A stretch of DNA of 64,000 nt, taken from Aaosphaeria pasadenensis (Eukaryota; Ascomycota; Dothideomycetes; Pleosporales). The notes beneath the pieces were generated by a model. It saw only the letters and a program-made list of their open reading frames with translations, had not been told where the DNA came from and searched no databases. Position numbers and translations under genes: made by a program. Of this stretch, positions 48,701 through 59,803 are shown one piece after another (the first letter of the stretch is position 1; each line of letters opens with the position of its first letter). The stretch is from assembly GCA_022813625.1 (NCBI GenBank), contig JAKLMB010000030.1:248001-312000 (forward strand), in the 5' to 3' direction.

Positions 48701-50671
48701 CAGTCAGTCAGTCAGTCCATCTGCCAGCGCGACGCGCGAGCGATATGATGGGCCCGCTTATGCACGACAGCCGTAGGTGATGCTGCAGAGGAAGGGTGCT
48801 TGGGACTGATTCGCCGGGCTTGGAGATTTGGACAATCTATAGGGACCAAGTATACACGGTAACTTAGTTGAGAGGGTGGATGGGGCCTTGTCCACGTTGC
48901 AGAGGCGCGGGTGGAGATTTGGACATGAGCCACTATCTGGCAATGGTCGTTGTAGGGTACCTAGGTAGTCATTGTAGTGGATGGTGTTTATCTTTAAGAT
49001 GAGGATGGCGATGGAAAGTGGACTGATTTGATTCATGGGATGGGACGGGAGCGGCACGGCAGTGGGAACGGGATGGATCTGATCTTTGAAGATGTTGGGC
49101 GGGTAGAAGAAATTCGGTATTACTGGGTTCTGTGTAATGTTCTTTTTCTTCTATCATCTAAATCCTTCAGTGAGGTAGTATGTATCTGTTCATCATACTA
49201 GAGAAGAGCATCAAGGTTGAAGCATAGGGTTCGAGATGGCCATGTCAATTCGTTTTGTCGGTATAGCCACGGTGCACTGCAGAGGGGTATGCAGACGGTG
49301 GAAAAGTGGATGTGATCTATTTCTGATTGCTATGTCTTCCCCTGTCCCCATTCTTGTGGACGGTAGCACCAGTAGAGATATAGGCGCAACTAGGAATTGA
49401 GATGGAATTGTGAACTTGCCGATATTCTCCTTTGGACGAGGTAGCACATGCACACCAAGACTCCTCGAGGACCTTGACACGCACGCACACAGTAAAGGCC
49501 ACGCCTGGGCAGGACGCAAACTCACGCCGCGGACGCCCGCGACGCCCCAAGTGGCTTCGTGGACTACCGGAAGGGGTTAGTGCTGGACAGGTTAGCATCG
49601 CACAACGTACAGTAGCAGCAGTTTCTCGACCCAAGTTGACCCAACGCTGCTCGTAGTTCGCTCGTCCCGGTCGACGGTTCGACTAAAACCATCTCGTGTG
49701 GTGATTCACTTGTCCTCGAACGGGTTGGGAGCAACGAGTCTTCGCGTCTTCTAGTCTTCTAGCCTTGTAGTCGTTGTACCCCTTAATCCCCATTTTCCCC
49801 TCAAAGTCCAGAGGGATCAGCATTTATCTTTCCCTTCACGTCCCCGTCAGGCCTCAATCGGACACATCCACAGACACAGACAGAGGGCTCTCTTCCATTC
49901 CAATCCACTCATTCAATAGACGCCCGTTTTGGCCATTCCTCGGACGTTGCTGGCGGTTAACATCTCGGTTTGGTTTACGGTCGAGTTGTGTCTCTCGGGC
50001 GCTTTCCCCAGGTGGATCTAGTCAACCCAATAATCCCATCCATTTCAGCCCTACTCTCCTCTACTCTTGTACTCTTCATACAGTTTACGAGACTCTGGAC
50101 CAACCTGGATCCAAACAAGACGACAAAAGACCAAAGACCAAAGACGGAAACGAATAACAGACCGAAGACATCACCTGCACCTTTTCAGTGGTGAATTGCT
50201 TGTAATACTTACGAGATTCCCGCCACTTCTTCCACCGCCATCTCGCCATTTCCATCCTCATCTTCACATACACCTTACACCATCTACAGACCTTGCGAAA
50301 CCCTGCTTCAGCCGCACTCTCCGTCCTCCTCTCCTCTCAATCAATCATCACAATCTTTTTTTAATCCTTCTTACCCTATCTCTACCTCCATCCTGCTCTT
50401 ATTATTATTCCTTTCACGGTTCCATCCGACATCCTCCACCCGTTCCTCTTCATCTTCTTCTTTTCCCCGACTCGCCATAGCCATTTCCCAAAACCGACTT
50501 TGCTCGACTAGTCCTTCGCTGACGGCACGCCCGATCCGAGCACAACGCAACTCGACTCCGCACCCTCTCGCTCGGTCTCTGACCTTTCTCTCGCCCTCTC
50601 CACCCTCTTCTCCTCCTTCCTGACACCTTACTCCTCCTAATTCCTCATCGCATACGCACACGCATACCTTC
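45779..50671. other. 4.9-kb gene-free region before the metacaspase
   Basis: No gene can be supported. The left part is the Sec7 gene's 3' UTR. A GT dinucleotide run lies near 47553-47570, a hairpin cluster at 48202-48257, and CAGT repeats near 48708-48720. The right part (about 49750-50670) is CT-rich and is the likely metacaspase promoter and leader. Open frames are short and domain-free. Confidence 0.5.
48202..48257. repeat. Cluster of small inverted repeats (CCTTAGACCT/AGGTCTAAGG)
   Basis: CCTTAGACCT (48202-48211) pairs perfectly with AGGTCTAAGG (48225-48234) across a 13-base loop. A second GGTCTAAGG follows directly (48233-48241), and AAGGTT-A-AACCTT (48245-48257) forms another small inverted repeat. 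Function unknown. Confidence 0.55.
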
Positions 50672-52384
50672 ATGTCTTACTATCCAGGGCAGCAGTACAA
50701 CGGCGGGCAGGGCAATTACGGCCCTCCCCCACCCCAGAATTATGGCCCTCCTCAAGGCGGCTATCCTCCGCAAAACTATGGTCCTCCGTAAGTTGTTGCT
50801 ATGCGCGCCGCTCATACCCAACCCGAGTGGGGTGGGGTGCTGAGATTCTCGACAACACGACTTTGCTGACCCTCTCTCCCATCAGTCCACCACAACAACA
50901 ATATGGCTACGGCGGCCCTCCTCCGTCCCATTCCCCTCAACCCCCTTACAATAATGGTTATGGGCAAGGCCCTCCCCCGCAGCAGTACGGTTACAATCAG
51001 GTATGCTTGTGCTTCCCTTCCACAATCTCAACTTAATGCCATCTGAGCTGCGGCTGACGCGTTGACACCAGAGCCCGGCCCCTCAGCAGTACGGATACAA
51101 CCAAGGCCCTCCGCCGCCGCAGCAGAACTATGCTCCTCCGCAGCACCAGCGTCCCGGTACGTTAATTCGCAATCTACCAAGCCGTTCAAGTGGCTAATGA
51201 ATATAGGTCCCCCGCCGCAACATAGCAGCAACGGATATGGGCCGCCACCGCCGCCAACGCAACCCCAGAACTTCGGTCATGGAGCCCCCAATAACTATTC
51301 TTTCCAGTACTCGGCCTGCGACGGCAAGAAGAAGGCTCTCTTGATCGGCATCAACTACTTCGGACAGCGTGGACAGCTCCGAGGTTGCATCAACGATGTC
51401 AAGAACATGTCGTCGTACCTCAACGGCCACTTCGGCTACAAGAGGGAGGACATGGTGACTCTGACCGACGACCAGCAGAACCCCATGAGCCAGCCGACCA
51501 AGGCCAACATCCTCCGTGCCATGCACTGGTTGGTCAAGGACGCGAGGCCGAACGATTCTCTCTTCTTCCATTACTCTGGTATGTTTTGGTCTTGATTTCC
51601 CGTATGCGATTGCCAATACTGATGATATTCTGTGCAGGTCACGGTGGACAGACCAAGGATCTCGATGGAGATGAGGATGATGGTTACGACGAGGTTATCT
51701 ACCCGGTGGATTTCCGTACCGCTGGCCACATCGTCGACGATGAGATGCATCTCATCATGGTGCAGTCACTACAACCAGGTGTGCGCCTGACAGCCATTTT
51801 CGACTCGTGCCACTCTGGATCCGCCCTCGATCTTCCCTACATCTACTCCACCCAAGGTGTCCTCAAGGAGCCCAACCTTGCCAAGGAAGCTGGTCAGGGT
51901 CTGCTTGGTATTGTATCATCGTACGCGAAGAACGATATCGGCAGTATGATTTCTACCGCTTCCGCCATGTTCAAGAAGGTCACTACCGGAGACGAAGTGT
52001 ACAAGAGGAATCTCAAGACGAAGACAAGTCCTGCAGACGTCATCATGTGGAGTGGATCCAAAGATACCCAGACTTCGTAAGTTTCTGTTTTTCTCGTCAA
52101 ACCTTTACGGACTGTCTAGCTGACTTATCAAAAGTGCCGATGCATCGATCGGAGGTGAAGCAACAGGTGCCATGTCATACGCTTTCATTGCCAGCTTGAA
52201 GAAGAACCCTAAGCAGAGCTACGTGCAGTTGCTGAACAGCATCCGTGACGAGCTTGAGGGCAAGTATGACCAGAAGCCTCAACTTAGCTGCAGTCATCCC
52301 CTGAGTAAGTTGACACCTACTACCCGCTGCGAAGAGATGCGACTAACAATATCCTCAGATGTCGATTTGCTCTATGTCATGTAG
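50672..52384 (+). CDS. Metacaspase (type I, Yca1/CasA family)
   Basis: Seven exons (50672-50787, 50886-51000, 51072-51156, 51207-51578, 51638-52076, 52135-52304, 52359-52384) give 440 aa. It is a calcium-dependent cysteine protease that cuts after Arg or Lys and acts in stress response, protein quality control and ageing. The first 125 residues are a Gln/Pro/Tyr/Gly-rich prodomain of YGPPP and QQYGYNQ repeats, spread over four exons. The p20 fold starts at KKKALLIGINYFGQRGQLRGC and DVKNMSSYLNGHFGY. The dyad is clear: His in FFHYSGHGGQ (about H231) and Cys in IFDSCHSGSALD (about C287). An intron cuts the codon just before the catalytic His. The p10 part includes DVIMWSGSKDTQTSADA and GAMSYAFIASLKKNP. 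Complete, with both catalytic residues, so probably active. Confidence 0.95.
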
Positions 52385-53331
52385 AGAGTCGTAAGTTTTG
52401 ATGGGTGACGCGCCGGCACATGTAAAAATGAAAGGCTATGGACGGCCTTTTGCGATCGACATTGTTGAATCTGATTATTGATGGAAACGAATGATACCAC
52501 ACCTTTTGGCATTGTAGATTTTTTCTTTTCTTATGGGGAACGTTCACGATCGTGTTTCTCAATCACTTCCATTATTGTTATTCACACTCGTGGAGCACTT
52601 TTCCTTACACCAAAAGGGGACATGGAAGGAGGGAATGGACGGAACCTTACGGCCGTGGACTATGATGTGGACCTTGGATAAGCTCCAGGGAACGATGTGA
52701 CCATGAGAAACGGTCTACTGTAGATATTGGAATATGGACTTGGATATGGATTTGGGATAGGGCGTGGAGGTTTATTAGCATTTCGTGTCTCTCAAATCGG
52801 TCATTGGCGCGGCGTTCGCTTTTGATGCTTTTGTTGGTGTCGAGACCTTTGCAGTCCGATTGGAATGATAAAAGAAATTCCTTTACAGACGCAAACATTG
52901 AATATTGTATTGTATGATCTTGGTTGTACATGTGCATTTTGTCCTTTCCAAGTCATGCCATTGAAATGTTGTCTGTAGTTGTTACATAACACGTACTTTG
53001 CATTGCTACAAGTGGGCTGGAGCTTGGGCCACTCTCCATCCGAACATCCACCCACCAATTGACGCCATCCCCCATTGGAGCTTTGTGATGCTTTCTCGAC
53101 GTCATCAATCAATTCCTCATCATCATCATCACACATGCAAAGTCCTACGTTTAGGAGGAAACTGATCCCTTTAAATACCTCCCCGGTACCTCATTCTCCA
53201 AAAAACTTTCAACCTCAATAATACCAATTCCAACATCCCTTTCCAATCCTCCACGAATCCATCCATCCATCTCCTAGGTTTCATTCTACCACTTCCAAAC
53301 CAAAATCAATAAACTACTCCAAACAGCCAAC
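52385..53331. other. Intergenic region between metacaspase and LEA-like gene
   Basis: About 950 bp containing the metacaspase 3' UTR and the promoter of the LEA-like gene. TTTAAATA at 53170-53177, about 155 bp before the next ATG, may be its TATA-like element. An ATC/CAT triplet run lies near 53120-53132. Confidence 0.5.
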
Positions 53332-53740
53332 ATGTTCCGCACCGCCATCGCCCGCCAGGCCCGCCTCTTCTCCACCTCCCCGGTCGTCCGCAAGAGCCCC
53401 GTCGAGACCGTCAAGGACGCCGCAAAGGCAGTAGACAGGACCATTTCCGATGCCGCCGTCAAGGGAATCGAGACCGGTGGTACGTGGTTCACCCATCGTC
53501 CCTTTGCAATCCCAATTGCCTTTCAATTACTTACTATACGTACGACTCGCTAACAAAGTATCTCCAACAGAGTCCGCCGCCCAAGCCGTGAAGGAGGCCC
53601 TCCCCGAGTCCGCAGGCCAGGCAAAGGGCCAGGCGCACGAGGCCGCCGGAGAGGCGAAGGGCAAGGCCAGCGAGCTCGCCGGCGAGGCGAAGGGAAAGGC
53701 GCAGGAGCTCAAGGGCCAGGCTAAGGCTAAGGTCCAGTAG
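53332..53740 (+). CDS. Small mitochondrial LEA-like protein
   Basis: Two exons (53332-53479, 53571-53740) give 105 aa. The N-terminus MFRTAIARQARLFSTSPVVR is a typical mitochondrial presequence; RLFSTSP is a classical processing site. The rest is Ala/Lys/Glu/Gly-rich and has no Cys or Trp. It contains about three imperfect 11-residue repeats of the form GEAKGKASELA, GEAKGKAQELK and GQAKGQAHEAA, the amphipathic-helix repeat of group 3 LEA proteins. Such proteins protect membranes and enzymes in drying or cold; a matrix location is inferred. The intron splits the mature part. No enzymatic motif is present. Confidence 0.8.
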
Positions 53741-54252
53741 AGTGACATCTACTTGACTACTTTACTCACCCTTCATCTTCAATTCGAATGACTGAATGAA
53801 CGAACGACCTTTTAACATCCGGGGAAAAATGAGCCTGGATGGAGGAGGGAGGCTAGCTAGCTACTTCTCTCCTTGTTAGCTGTCTGTCTTTGGGTGCTGG
53901 AGAACGGTTTGACGATTGCATGCATGCATAATGGCGTAGTTGTCTTTTGACCCCTTCCTCCCCGGCTCCTGTTCTATATTTATGGCATTGTCTGCTTGCT
54001 CATACATAAACGATAGGTCAGGATAAGACGTGACAGGGCATAACAGAGCAAGGCAGGATAAGGGAGGGGTTATGTATAATGTTAATGAAATTAATCAAAT
54101 CCAAAAAAAAAAGTGCAACATCTTCACCATTGCTGTCCTTTTCACCACCACGTTTGCCATGACTTCACCTTCATCTTCACTATCAATTCACTGTCACTTT
54201 ACTGTCACCTCACCGCTTACTGTTATCTCTACTGTCACGATTCACTATCCTC

Positions 54253-54337
54253 TTCACTGTTCATCTTCACTGTTCATCTTCACTGTTCATCTTCACTGTT
54301 CATCTTCACTGTTCATCTTCACTGTTCATCTTCACTG
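54253..54337 (+). repeat. 13-bp tandem repeat TTCACTGTTCATC, six perfect copies
   Basis: Six identical head-to-tail copies (54253-54330) followed by a partial copy to 54337. Since 13 is not a multiple of three, the array cycles through all frames; open frames across it are by-products. Confidence 0.93.
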
Positions 54338-54808
54338 GCCTTTCCGCTGACATCTTTGCTGACACTTCACTGACCTTCACCAACACTTTACTAACACTTC
54401 ACTACCACTTCACTACCACTTCACTACCACTGTAATGTTCACCGTCACTATCCTCTTCACCAGCATGTTCACTGTCACTTCACCATTATCTTCCTTGCCT
54501 TTTCACTGTAATCTTAACTGTTCTCTGTCATGTATGTTTACCATTATTTTCACGTCCACGTCCACGTTTACCTTCACTGCCATTCACTCTTCACGACCAT
54601 CTTCATCTTCATCTCCACATTCACCCTTACCGTCACTTAAAGGAAGACAGGACAGCGTTATGGATATAGTCAATTACCATGAATTATTCATCATTCATCA
54701 TATCTCTAGATCTCAATATTAACAGGCAGCCATCGTCGTCTTCGACATGGATAGATACACCGACCACTACACATCACACATTACGTATATACCTCGTACC
54801 GTGAAACC

Positions 54809-54811
<3 letters not shown>

Positions 54812-54842
<31 letters not shown>
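54812..54842. repeat. CA/GT microsatellite, about 15.5 units
   Basis: Uninterrupted CA dinucleotides on the plus strand. On the minus strand the GT run starts two bases after the esterase stop codon, so it lies in that gene's 3' UTR. Confidence 0.95.
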
Positions 54843-54844
<2 letters not shown>

Positions 54845-54845
<1 letters not shown>

Positions 54846-56694
54846 TAAGAAAACAGCCCCTTCTGCCAGAAATCGCACCTCCCGTTCTGGTTCGAGTCCT
54901 TGACGATCCGGATGCCCGAGTCGCTGATCCGCAGCACCCTCGCCTCCTTCTCGCCGTCCCCGTACGTCTGGAACTCTCCGATGACGCCGCCTGCGTTCGC
55001 GGCCGCCGCGTTGGCGGAGGGGACGCCTTCCTCCGTGAACGACGTAATGTATCCCTGCAGCGCGGCCGCGACGGTCGCGTTGCGGACGCCCAGAGGCGAG
55101 GAGGCCGGTGCGAGCGGCCCGCCGTCCCAGAACGTGTAGCTGAGGTCCTGGCCGTGGATGCCTGGCGGCACGGCGAAGAGGTACGAGTACGAGGATGCGT
55201 TGTTGGCGTCGGCGGAGAGTGTGAGGTACCGCGTGTTGCAGGTGAAGATGGACTCGGCGACGATGAGGGCCGCGCGGTCGTACTCGGTCGTGTACAGCTC
55301 TGTGACGTTGGCGGTCGTGTTGGTGCCCTTGGAGCCCACTGGCGGGTACAGTTCCGTGGTCACGTAGTCGATGACTCTCTGGGGGATGTAAGGGAACACG
55401 CCGCGTAGTTGGCGGTTGATGTCAGCCGTGGAATTGATGTTCGGGGGCGTGAAGAGGACTCCCTCGGCGGTGTTGTGGCCGACCATAATCTCCACGTCCT
55501 TGTCGAAGCGGCCTTGGGCCAGGAGTTGAGGGGGTTGGGCGGGTGTGAAGTTGCCGTCCACGACGGGGCCGTAGATGTACGAGCCGTACGGTGCCTCGAG
55601 AACTTGGAGCGAGTTGGCGCGGATGATGGCTTCGGTGGGGACCTTGCGAAGCTCAGCGAGGGTGGTCGTGTTGGTCAGGTTCAGGAGACGTTGGTAGGCA
55701 TCTTCTTGCTGGAGTTGCGAGGAGACCGGAAGCCAGCCTGGGGATTGTGGGATTGCTCGTTGGAAGGGCGCTGGGCCTTTAGAACCGCCGTATGCGGTGA
55801 TCTGGTGCATGATGCTGCCGCCGCCTGCGCTCTCGCCGAAGACCGTCACGCGGTCAGGATCGCCACCGAAGAGGTGGATGTTCTTCTTCACCCACTCGAG
55901 CGCGAATCTTTGGTCCAGGAGCGCGAGATTGGCAGTGCCGCCCTCGGCTTGGTACGAGGGTCCGGATGTGAAGCCCATGGCGCCCAGGCGGTAGTTTAGC
56001 GCTACGTAGACGATATCTCCCTCGCCGTTAGTTGTGCTGTTGTAGCCGCTCATTGCGAGGAGTCCGGCTGGGTTCGTGTACTTGTTGCCCCCGACATAAC
56101 CACCGCCGTAGATCCAGACCAAAACGGGTGCGCCTTTGCTCTTGCCATTATTATAACCGTTGCTTTGAGATTTGTCAGTAGAATTGAAGACCTTCTCCGG
56201 CACGAAGACGTCGAGGAAGAGGCAGTCCTCGGATGCTCGGGGGTCCTGGCGTGCCACCGGGGTAGTTTGGTTCGATGGGGTTGGGACATATGGCTGTGTG
56301 TAGTTGAAAGGAAGACCAAGGAACCGCGATGTGAGGAATTGAACAGCTACAGTGTTCCAACCTGTGCCAGCCTGAGGACATATCCTGCCGATGCTTCCAT
56401 TGTTGATGGAAGATCGGTTCTTTTCTGGTGCTGCTGGCGGCGCGAATCGAAGTTCTCCTAATGGAGGCGCTGCATAGCGGATGTTGGAGAAATTGTAGAA
56501 GCGGTAAGACTCCTGTCAGGTCTTAGGTTAGTGATGTGCTTCTATTCTGTACTGGTTAACATTATGGAAGGTCTGCTTACATTAAAGTTGCTTGCCTGAT
56601 GGAGCTCATAGCCCAAGTCCACCACGGGTAGTGACGCGTTCTCAGCGTATGTCACTCCCAGCAAAGCGACAACTGTCGCTGCAAGCTTCAACAT
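54845..56694 (-). CDS. Secreted type-B carboxylesterase/lipase
   Basis: Two exons (56694-56581 and 56512-54845, 68-bp intron) give 593 aa. The signal peptide MLKLAATVVALLGVTYAEN predicts secretion. The alpha/beta-hydrolase core shows NIRYAAPPLGELRFAPP and SEDCLFLDVFVP (the EDCLxL family signature), the oxyanion loop VWIYGGGYVGG, the nucleophile elbow VFGESAGGGS with the catalytic Ser, an acid candidate in VGHNTAEGVLF, and the catalytic His in VPPGIHGQDLSYTFW. All triad members are present. It resembles fungal type-B esterases and lipases; the substrate cannot be told from sequence. About ten NxS/T sites suggest glycosylation. The intron falls right after the mature N-terminus. It may serve in plant cell-wall or cutin-ester breakdown, but that is inference. 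Confidence 0.92.
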
Positions 56695-58857
56695 GGTTTG
56701 TCGATACTATCTATTATTCGACGCTCACTTTCCCTACAGTAGCTCGTTCGGAGTGACAACGAAGAACCACAAGCTGCGCTATTGAACGGTCAATGGCAAG
56801 CAACCCAGCAAGCAGAAGTGTCAACCTAGATATGCGTTATAAACAACCGCAGTGGACACAAGCAAGCAGCGAGCAGCGAGCAGCACGCAGACCCTTGGTT
56901 ACGTATGGAAAGGAAGCACCCGGGGTCAAGAAGAGAGGGCTAGCCGCATCTTTTAAAGGAACAATTGCTTCCACATCCTTTCGTGGCATGCCAGCAAGGC
57001 AAGCAGGGCTACCTAGCTCTAGCTACCTAGTTCGATGGGGCGAGCTGGGATGTGAGCTTACTGTGATCCTCCCCACACCGCGGAGAGAGGCGGCAGCGGA
57101 CCAAAAAGATACCCGATCGACTCCATCAATTACTGCGGAGAATGGTCGGGATGGATGCTAGAGGCTGAGCGAATTCATCAGCAATTCGATTGGGCCAGGG
57201 GGTTGGGTGGATGGAGATGGGCACAAAAGTTCGGGAGGTCATGGTATCCGTATGGGGTAAAGGAGGCTTTCCGCCATTGAAATTCGATAGCTCCATGTGC
57301 CGGCAGCTCTCATGCAGCTGCTGGGTGTAGCTACTCGGATGTGGACAAATAATGGTCTCGATCAGCAAAATGAGAACGAGGATGATTGTGCGAGGTAGTG
57401 GATGACAACAAAGGATTGGGATGGTCTGCTCGTCTACGTCATGCATGTGATGGAAAATGCGCGGGGAAAGTCCGAAAAGAACATGGGGAATGCGCCAACC
57501 TCGGCCATTCATCTTACACTTTCACACTCTTACACCTGCAACTTACCTATCCGGTCCTGTCCTGTCCTGTCCTGCTCATGCGAGTATATTATCCCCAGTC
57601 ATGCTGCTTTCCACATCGTTCGGCATACACAATACAGGTAGGTTACACTACACATCCAAGGTTGGGTGAACATAGGAGATGTGCCATTACATCCTCAATG
57701 GCATCAATGGGCAGCAACTGCGAGTATTGGAGCTTACACAATGTCACACCGACTACTTCCCGCTCCTTTCCTCAACGCGTAAAAGGTACGAGGTACTTTA
57801 CTCCAATGTACTACTACGCCGTCCTCACGCGTAAGCACCCCCGTAAGCCCCCAGACGGACACACTGCACAAATCGAGCCCACGGCCCGCAAGCTACAAGC
57901 CACGAGCGTTCGAATCCAGGAACGTTGCTCCGCGGCGTTGCTTGGATCGGCTTAAATCGCATCTGAACGAGTCGCTGATGTGCACACCTCGATGTATTTG
58001 TACGAGTTAGCAACGAACGCCATTAGACGACGCCCATGGTAGCTTCTGCTATTCCGCCGAACTGTTTTCCCCAGGACGATGTACTGTGTACCCCAGATCT
58101 GGAGCTCGTCCCTCGTCCCCCACATGTGAAGATGCACAACACGGGTTAGGTAGACATCTGTGCAATGTGCCCTACCCTACCCCGGAATACGAGAAAAATC
58201 ACATGCGGTCCTACTCAACACTCGCATGCCGAGTTAAAGGGAAAAGCTTGCACACTAGGCATAGCCGCCATGCGTTGAGAGACATTAGAATAGCGATGCA
58301 CACGCAGTGCTTGTCAGTCCTATCAACCCTTTGGACGCATTAGATTTTGATGGACCATAATGAACGATTCATACCACGAATAGAATCAATTCTTCCCCAT
58401 TAAGCAGTCCTGTCCCCTTGGATATGTTCACAGTCTCCCATATCATACCTGGGTTGCATTAAGCATCAAACCAGTAGCCAGACCCCTTCCTAGTTCATGC
58501 AAGATATAATTACATTTTATCCCTTTAATTGTTACCCGTATGTACATGATTCTGTTCAGGAGACACCACATCATACATAAATAGACATTGCATGTATTAC
58601 CAAACGGATGTAGTACATACCACGCAAAAGCTTTGGTATCCATCCCAATACCAGCAAAGCGGGCACGCGCGCGCGGGGTACCCCAGATATTATGAATTAA
58701 CTACCTTTCCCAATTGCGACGTCACGACATCGCAAACATAAACCCATCTATCCATCAATGCACATGAAACAAAACACCTTAAACAAAGCACCATCCATCC
58801 TAGACAACTAAGAAAATAAGAAAGAGATAGCACCAGGTCCACAACCCCTCATCCAAA
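56695..58857. other. Divergent intergenic region, esterase and HAD genes
   Basis: About 2.2 kb holding both promoters. Simple repeats: AGCAAGC/AGCGAGC words at 56800-56890 and four TCCTG copies at 57555-57574. Open frames up to 189 codons (57386-57955) lack domains. No gene is supported. Confidence 0.5.
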
Positions 58858-59692
58858 ATGTCCACCACAACGACCAACTCCATAGTCCTAGCCTTCGACG
58901 TCTACGGCACTCTCCTCTCCACCTCCTCCATCGCCTCAAAGCTATCCCAGCACTTCGGCGCCGCCCACGACGCGGACGCCCTGGCGACCGAATGGCGGAG
59001 GACGCAATTGGAGTATACGTTCCGGTTGAACAGTATGGGTATGAACCCATCCTCCAAGTAAATCCCATAGTAGGAGTTCCGAGTAACAAAACGAGAAAAT
59101 AGGTAAATACACCCCCTTCACAGCCGTAACACGCACCTCGCTCCTCCAAACCCTTCTCTCCGCCTCCATCCCCACCCCCACGGAAGAAACGATCTCAGAC
59201 ATCATGGCCGCGTACGACGCGCTAGAGGTATTCCCAGACGTCGCGCCTCTTCTCACGCAGCTCTCGTCGTCGGTAGATGGCGGGGTTGACAAGGTGACGA
59301 CGGCTGTGTTGTTCTCGAACGGCACGCGGGACATGATTGCCTCGTCTGTGGCGAACTCGCGGGGATTGAATGGGCGAGGTGGGGACGTGTTTGGGAAGGT
59401 GGTTGTGGTGGATGATGTGAGGAGGTATAAGCCGGCGCCTGAGGTTTATGGGCATTTGTGTGCGGAGGTGGGGAGGGAGAAGGGGGAGGGGGTGTGGTTG
59501 GTTAGTGGGAATCCGTTTGATGTTGTCGGGGCGAAGGCTTTTGGGTTGAGGGCTGCTTGGGTGGATAGGGAGGGGAGGGGGTGGGTTGATAGGTTGTTGG
59601 ATGGGGATGAGGGGTTGAGGCCGGATGTTGTTGTTAGGGGGGTTGATGAGGTTGTTGGGAAGGTGGAGGAGTTCTTGGGGAAGGGGAAGTAG
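58858..59692 (+). CDS. HAD-superfamily hydrolase (haloacid dehalogenase type II-like)
   Basis: Two exons (58858-59038 and 59103-59692, 64-bp intron) give 256 aa. HAD motif I is AFDVYGTLL (nucleophile about Asp14), motif II is LFSNGTRDM, motif III is the lysine in DVRRYKPAPEVY, and motif IV is the GNPFDVVGAKAFGLRAAWVDR region. The first half carries the helical cap (TEWRRTQLEYTFRLNS). The order and the SNGT and GNPFDxxGA signatures match L-2-haloacid dehalogenase-like enzymes, whose physiological substrate in fungi is usually unknown. There is no targeting signal. The 3' half uses G- and T-ending codons and is purine-rich, unlike the C-ending first half. Convergent with the HNH gene, 111 bp between the stops. 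Confidence 0.88.
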
Positions 59693-59803
59693 GTGTATAT
59701 ATGTGATATGATGAATTATGATACATTGATCCAACATCCTACATGTCAAAAATACTTTCACGAAGTCGAGTCGTGATATTGATATAGGATATGTACCCCA
59801 ACC

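Larger units (their letters stand above)
53741..54844. other. Repeat-rich region between LEA-like gene and esterase
   Basis: About 1.1 kb between two convergent genes with no supportable gene. From about 54115 to 54640 the plus strand is an almost continuous degenerate array of TTCAC/TTCACT words, including the perfect 13-bp tandem repeat listed separately, and it ends with a CA microsatellite. Confidence 0.7.

Noticed and set aside
54030..54350. 106-codon frame across the 13-bp repeat
   Set aside because: Generated by the tandem repeat cycling through frames (HLHCSSSLFIFTV pattern).
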